Below, piece by piece: positions 45,781 to 46,305 of a DNA stretch of 46,305 nt. This stretch comes from Hyphochytrium catenoides (Eukaryota > Sar > Hyphochytriomycetes > Hyphochytriales > Hyphochytriaceae), in NCBI GenBank assembly GCA_900088475.1, contig FLMG01000390.1, forward strand, positions 5,146 through 51,450, given 5' to 3'. The notes below the pieces were generated by a model. The model was not told the origin of the DNA. It saw only the letters and a list, made by a program, of their open reading frames with translations, and did no database searches. Position 1 is the stretch's first letter. Each line of letters begins with the position of its first letter. A program made the position numbers and the translations under genes.

Positions 45781-46217
45781 ATGAGCACAGAGATGAAAGG
45801 GCCATGGCAGGGCAGAGAACACTATCCTTTGTGGAGTGAGAAGATGACAGGCTGCTTAAAAGTCGATGGCTTAGAACTCATATTCATCCCAAGGCCGAGG
45901 AATTGCCGGAAAGGCTGAAGAAGATCCACTGCAGTGGGAGCTGAAAGATGATCAGGCCCATAGCAGAACTCTACTGTTCGTGGAGGACAAACTTATCGCA
46001 GTCATCAGAAAATGTCCGCCAGACAAGCATGCATCATGCTTCAGCAAATGTTTGAAGGTCGCAATGTTGGCAACATAGTTACCGCCATAGTGGGTTATCT
46101 TACCAACAAGCAACAAGATGTCGACACCCTTCCAGCTTCTTTGCAAAATAGCGACGCTTTTATAATGTACGGAATTTTGAAGACATTCTTATTTAGGTTA
46201 TGTGGTCTACTAATATA
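45781..46217 (+). mobile_element. Degenerate Ty1/copia-like gag remnant
   Basis: Three overlapping frames together follow the N-terminal gag pattern of copia-type LTR retrotransposons. First frame (45781-45918): GREHYPLWSEKMTGCLKVDG, the family's G-NY-W---M---L---L signature. Second frame (about 45895-46070): WELKDDQAHSRTLLFVEDKL, the family's W--KD--A---I---V-D-L block. Third frame (46012-46217): ARQACIMLQQMFEGRNV, the family's tAkeaW--L---FEG block. At least two frameshifts break it, so it is a pseudogene fragment. It runs toward the window edge. LTRs, zinc knuckle and pol are not visible here, so the rest may lie beyond 46305. The assignment is from motif memory only. Confidence 0.45.
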
Positions 46218-46305
46218 GACAGAATGCGTATGAAGTGTTGAATGTTCAGCTTCGACCCTTCACAAGAGGGAGTTCGAGCTGCGGGGAGGTGTTGGAGTCT
46301 GACGG

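Noticed and set aside
1-46305. tRNA, rRNA, CRISPR arrays or a biosynthetic/defence gene cluster
   Set aside because: None seen by eye. The genes belong to unrelated housekeeping processes; a tRNAscan/Rfam search would be needed to exclude small RNAs.

Overview
This window is nuclear DNA from a eukaryote. Its genes are cut by GT-AG introns, its proteins (RAB3GAP2, CPT2, GINS/PSF3, NOP16, an EXS-domain membrane protein, a calcyphosine-like protein, a FYVE-like protein and a histone-fold protein) are eukaryotic, and the spacing is that of a compact protist or algal genome. I could not place the species. Moderate introns (mostly 100-570 nt) that are CT-rich on the sense strand, plus strictly alternating gene strands, are compatible with a stramenopile (strand alternation has been remarked on in brown algae), but this is only a guess. 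All exon models were built by hand from reading-frame continuity, splice dinucleotides and remembered family motifs. No alignment was run.

Layout. 1-2.6 kb: a doubtful small minus-strand gene, with an inverted-repeat element in its presumed intron. 2.93-11.88 kb (-): RAB3GAP2, 16 exons. 11.9-16.3 kb: intergenic, with a short minisatellite. 16.26-17.54 kb (+): FYVE-like zinc-finger protein with a 64-N assembly gap in its intron. 17.93-19.07 kb (-): ABM-type small monooxygenase-fold protein, 4 exons. 19.98-20.89 kb (+): GINS subunit PSF3. 21.16-21.98 kb (-): unrecognised membrane protein. 22.33-23.07 kb (+): NOP16. 23.69-24.99 kb (-): unrecognised Ser/Pro-rich protein with a C-terminal coiled coil. 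26.83-31.55 kb (+): large protein with four calcyphosine-like modules. 31.72-33.23 kb (-): POLE3/DPB4-like histone-fold protein. 34.01-39.85 kb (+): mitochondrial CPT2, 18 exons. 40.13-42.33 kb (-): EXS-domain (ERD1/XPR1-type) protein without an SPX domain. 42.3-46.3 kb: gene-poor and repeat-bearing, ending in a frameshifted Ty1/copia-like gag remnant.

From RAB3GAP2 onward, eleven consecutive genes alternate strand without exception, giving head-to-head pairs with shared promoters (353-908 bp for the three tightest) and tail-to-tail pairs 165-626 bp apart. The genes form no single pathway: vesicle/ER traffic (RAB3GAP2, FYVE-like, EXS), DNA replication (PSF3, histone-fold protein), ribosome biogenesis (NOP16) and fatty-acid oxidation (CPT2). 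I found no convincing new multi-gene system. The most unusual features are the four-module calcyphosine-like protein, the all-phase-0 intron set of RAB3GAP2 including one GC-AG intron, the use of long CT microsatellites as splice-acceptor pyrimidine tracts, and a triplicated TGACCCGGG motif in a bidirectional promoter.
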